From positions 55,675 to 119,674 of the forward strand of contig CAYSSK010000001.1 of NCBI GenBank assembly GCA_964433645.1: a stretch of DNA of 64,000 nt, in the 5' to 3' direction. Position 1 is the stretch's first letter, and each line of letters starts with the position of its first letter. Below the pieces are notes generated by a model. The model was not told the DNA's origin. It made no database searches and saw only the letters and a program-made list of their open reading frames with translations. Position numbers and translations under genes: made by a program. This DNA is from Desulfofustis sp964433645 (GTDB lineage: Bacteria; Desulfobacterota; Desulfobulbia; Desulfobulbales; Desulfocapsaceae). Positions 62,297 through 64,000 of the stretch are shown piece after piece.

Positions 62297-63991
62297 ATGA
62301 AAATTACTTCGATCAGGAAGACCTTTAAAAACACGAAACGATTAGCGGAGATCATCAAGGTCCTGTCCCAGTTCGGCTTTCGGGAAGTGGTGACGGAGAC
62401 CGGCTTGCACCGGATTCTCGGTAAGACCAGAGAGGATATCGAAGCAGACCGGCAGCCCCACTATGAAAAACTGAGCAGGCCGGTCAGGGCCAGGATGGTC
62501 CTCGAGCAACTTGGTCCGTCATTCATCAAATTCGGCCAGATTTTGTCAACGAGGCCCGACCTGATTCCCCCCGAATGGGCGGACGAGTTCTCTCTGTTGC
62601 AGGACAAAGTCTCGCCGGTCGCCTTCAGCGAAATCGAGCACGTCCTTGCCGAGGAGTTTCCCGGCCGCATCCAAACGCTTTTTTCCGCCATCGAGGAGAC
62701 GCCGCTGGCCGCCGCTTCACTGGCCCAGGTTCATCGAGCCCGACTGACCGGCGGAGAAGAGGTGGTTATCAAGGTCCTCAAGCCCGGCAACCGACAGCGC
62801 ATCGAAGATGATGTGTCCCTGCTCGAGCCCCTGGCCCAGCTCGTCGAATCATATTTCTCCGATCTCGGCTACAGCCCGATCGAGGTGGCCCAGGAGTTTT
62901 CCCGGGAACTGCTTCGCGAAGTCAACTTTATCCAGGAAGCCCAGGCAACCGAACGACTGCATCGCTATTTCGAGGACGACCCGGACATCTGTTTCCCGAA
63001 AGTCTATTGGCATGCCACCACCCGCAGCGTCCTTACCCTTGAGGAAATCAAAGGCCGACCGCTGTCGCTGCTCGAACCGATCCTGCTCAAACCTGAGCTG
63101 CGCCGGACCATCGTCGCCAATGCCACCAAGGCGGTGTTCAAGCAATGCCTCACGTTCGGGTTTTTTCACGCCGACCCACATCCCGGCAACATCTTCCTGC
63201 TCGACGGCGGTCGCCTCTGTTTCATCGACTGCGGCACCACCGGCCATCTGGACAAAAAGACCGCGGAACAGCTCGTCGATCTGGTTGCCGGGGTCATCAA
63301 GGGCGATGTCCCGAAACTGTGCCGGGTCGTTATCGAACTGACCGAAGTGGACCCGCAGGTAACCGACCGTCGCGATTTTCGCGTCGACCTGCAGCACCTG
63401 ATCGACCAGGTCCAGGCAACCCCGCTGAAACATATCGATATTGCGGTATTGTTAGCGGATTTTTTCACCATGCTGCAGCGCTATAAGATCCGCTGCCCGA
63501 GCGATCTGCTGCTGCTCGTCAAGGCGCTGTCGACCATCGAAGGCGTTGCCGCTGAGATCGACCCGACCTTTGACGTTTTGTCTCATGTGGAGCCGGAAAT
63601 CGAAGAGGTGGTTACCAACCGCTACGGCATCGGTGCCATCAGAAAACGCCTGCAGAAGTCGCTGACCGATTACCTACTGCTGCTCGAGGACATACCCGGC
63701 GATATTCAGCGATTTCTCGATCACGCCAGGCACAATCGCTTTACCCTGAACCTGGAGTTGATGCGTATCGAGCATCTTGGGGAGAAAATCGATCAGGCCA
63801 GCCGCCTGATGGGCATGGCGATGATCATTGCAGCGCTGATCGTCGGCTCGTCCATCCTGCTGCTGGCCGACCGGATATCCCAGCAGCCGGGCTTCATCGG
63901 CCACCTCGGCATGATCGGGCTGATCTTCGCGGCCCTCTACTCGGCGGGCTTTGTCGCCTCGTTCCTGCTGCCAAAGAAAAAGAGTAAATAA
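62297..63991 (+). CDS. UbiB/ABC1-family atypical kinase
   Basis: 564 residues of the ABC1/ADCK/UbiB family, needed for quinone biosynthesis in many bacteria. The KxGQ motif is in SFIKFGQILSTRPDLIPP, the Ala-rich loop is AAASLAQVHRARL, the catalytic loop is FFHADPHPGNIFLLD, and the metal-binding motif is FIDCGTTGHL (DCG in place of the usual DFG). Two C-terminal membrane helices (MIIAALIVGSSILLLAD and MIGLIFAALYSAGFVASFLL) match the family. Third gene of the operon started by the GGDEF-like protein. In an anaerobe it would act on menaquinone rather than ubiquinone. Confidence 0.93.
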   Translation: MKITSIRKTFKNTKRLAEIIKVLSQFGFREVVTETGLHRILGKTREDIEADRQPHYEKLSRPVRARMVLEQLGPSFIKFGQILSTRPDLIPPEWADEFSLLQDKVSPVAFSEIEHVLAEEFPGRIQTLFSAIEETPLAAASLAQVHRARLTGGEEVVIKVLKPGNRQRIEDDVSLLEPLAQLVESYFSDLGYSPIEVAQEFSRELLREVNFIQEAQATERLHRYFEDDPDICFPKVYWHATTRSVLTLEEIKGRPLSLLEPILLKPELRRTIVANATKAVFKQCLTFGFFHADPHPGNIFLLDGGRLCFIDCGTTGHLDKKTAEQLVDLVAGVIKGDVPKLCRVVIELTEVDPQVTDRRDFRVDLQHLIDQVQATPLKHIDIAVLLADFFTMLQRYKIRCPSDLLLLVKALSTIEGVAAEIDPTFDVLSHVEPEIEEVVTNRYGIGAIRKRLQKSLTDYLLLLEDIPGDIQRFLDHARHNRFTLNLELMRIEHLGEKIDQASRLMGMAMIIAALIVGSSILLLADRISQQPGFIGHLGMIGLIFAALYSAGFVASFLLPKKKSK

Positions 63992-64000
63992 CCCTGATGA

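Overview
The window is about 64 kb of a moderately GC-rich bacterial chromosome, gene-dense and with no rRNA, tRNA, prophage or insertion sequence that I can see. Gene content points to a sulfate- or sulfite-reducing member of the Desulfobacterota, most like Desulfobulbales: reductive-type dissimilatory sulfite reductase (dsrA, dsrB) is followed by dsrD, the F1Fo ATP synthase is split into two loci, and thioredoxin, ferredoxin and radical-SAM genes have the usual look of that group. The lineage is inferred from gene content only. Three runs of exactly 100 N (9020-9119, 18048-18147, 57350-57449) are scaffold joins; they cut the end of acs, a tandem repeat array and the middle of dnaG.

Layout. 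1-3.5 kb: ATP synthase stalk and F1 genes on the minus strand (atpF', atpF, atpH, atpA, start of atpG). 3.6-11 kb: alaS, divergent from an nfeD-slipin membrane pair, then acs. 11.5-18 kb: a small ArsR-family/DUF2892 pair, a small Cys-rich SAP-like protein, a very large protein carrying only the ATP-grasp and phosphohistidine domains of pyruvate phosphate dikinase, and gap (GAPDH). 18-24 kb: a 41-bp palindromic tandem repeat, glgA, aroK, yjbQ, a small conserved gene, ubiD, and an rRNA pseudouridine synthase. 24-30 kb: IHF/HU, rimO, a nucleoside phosphorylase, the Fo genes atpZ-atpI-atpB-atpE, and hemL. 30-39.7 kb: trxA, trxB, bamD, a NIL-domain ferredoxin, a split aminoglycoside-phosphotransferase-like/kinase pair, larB, a fused secDF, a Cys-cluster protein and a HAD hydrolase. 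39.7-45 kb: a cNMP-binding/DUF4388 protein, a membrane protein with an N-terminal ubiquitin-conjugating (E2)-like domain fused to TPR-like helices, and kdsD. 45-54 kb: metK-ahcY (SAM cycle), birA, dsrD, dsrB, dsrA, pgi and rpe. 54-64 kb: dprA, rpoD, dnaG, an unrecognised 240-residue protein, a receiver/degenerate-GGDEF/degenerate-HD-GYP protein overlapping an HDOD gene, and a UbiB-family kinase.

How it fits together. Energy metabolism is represented by the DsrAB sulfite-reduction step, the two ATP synthase loci, acetyl-CoA synthetase and quinone-linked genes (ubiD, ubiB). Sugar-phosphate and storage metabolism is represented by gap, glgA, pgi, rpe and possibly the dikinase-like protein. Envelope biogenesis genes are bamD, secDF and kdsD. 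Information-processing genes are alaS, rimO, dnaG, rpoD and IHF.

The items I consider most worth pursuing are the E2-like/TPR membrane protein (41120-43783), the dikinase-like protein lacking a substrate-binding barrel (12512-16786), the palindromic 41-bp repeat upstream of gap, the Cys30/Cys96 ArsR regulator that resembles persulfide sensors, and the terminator between dsrB and dsrD.
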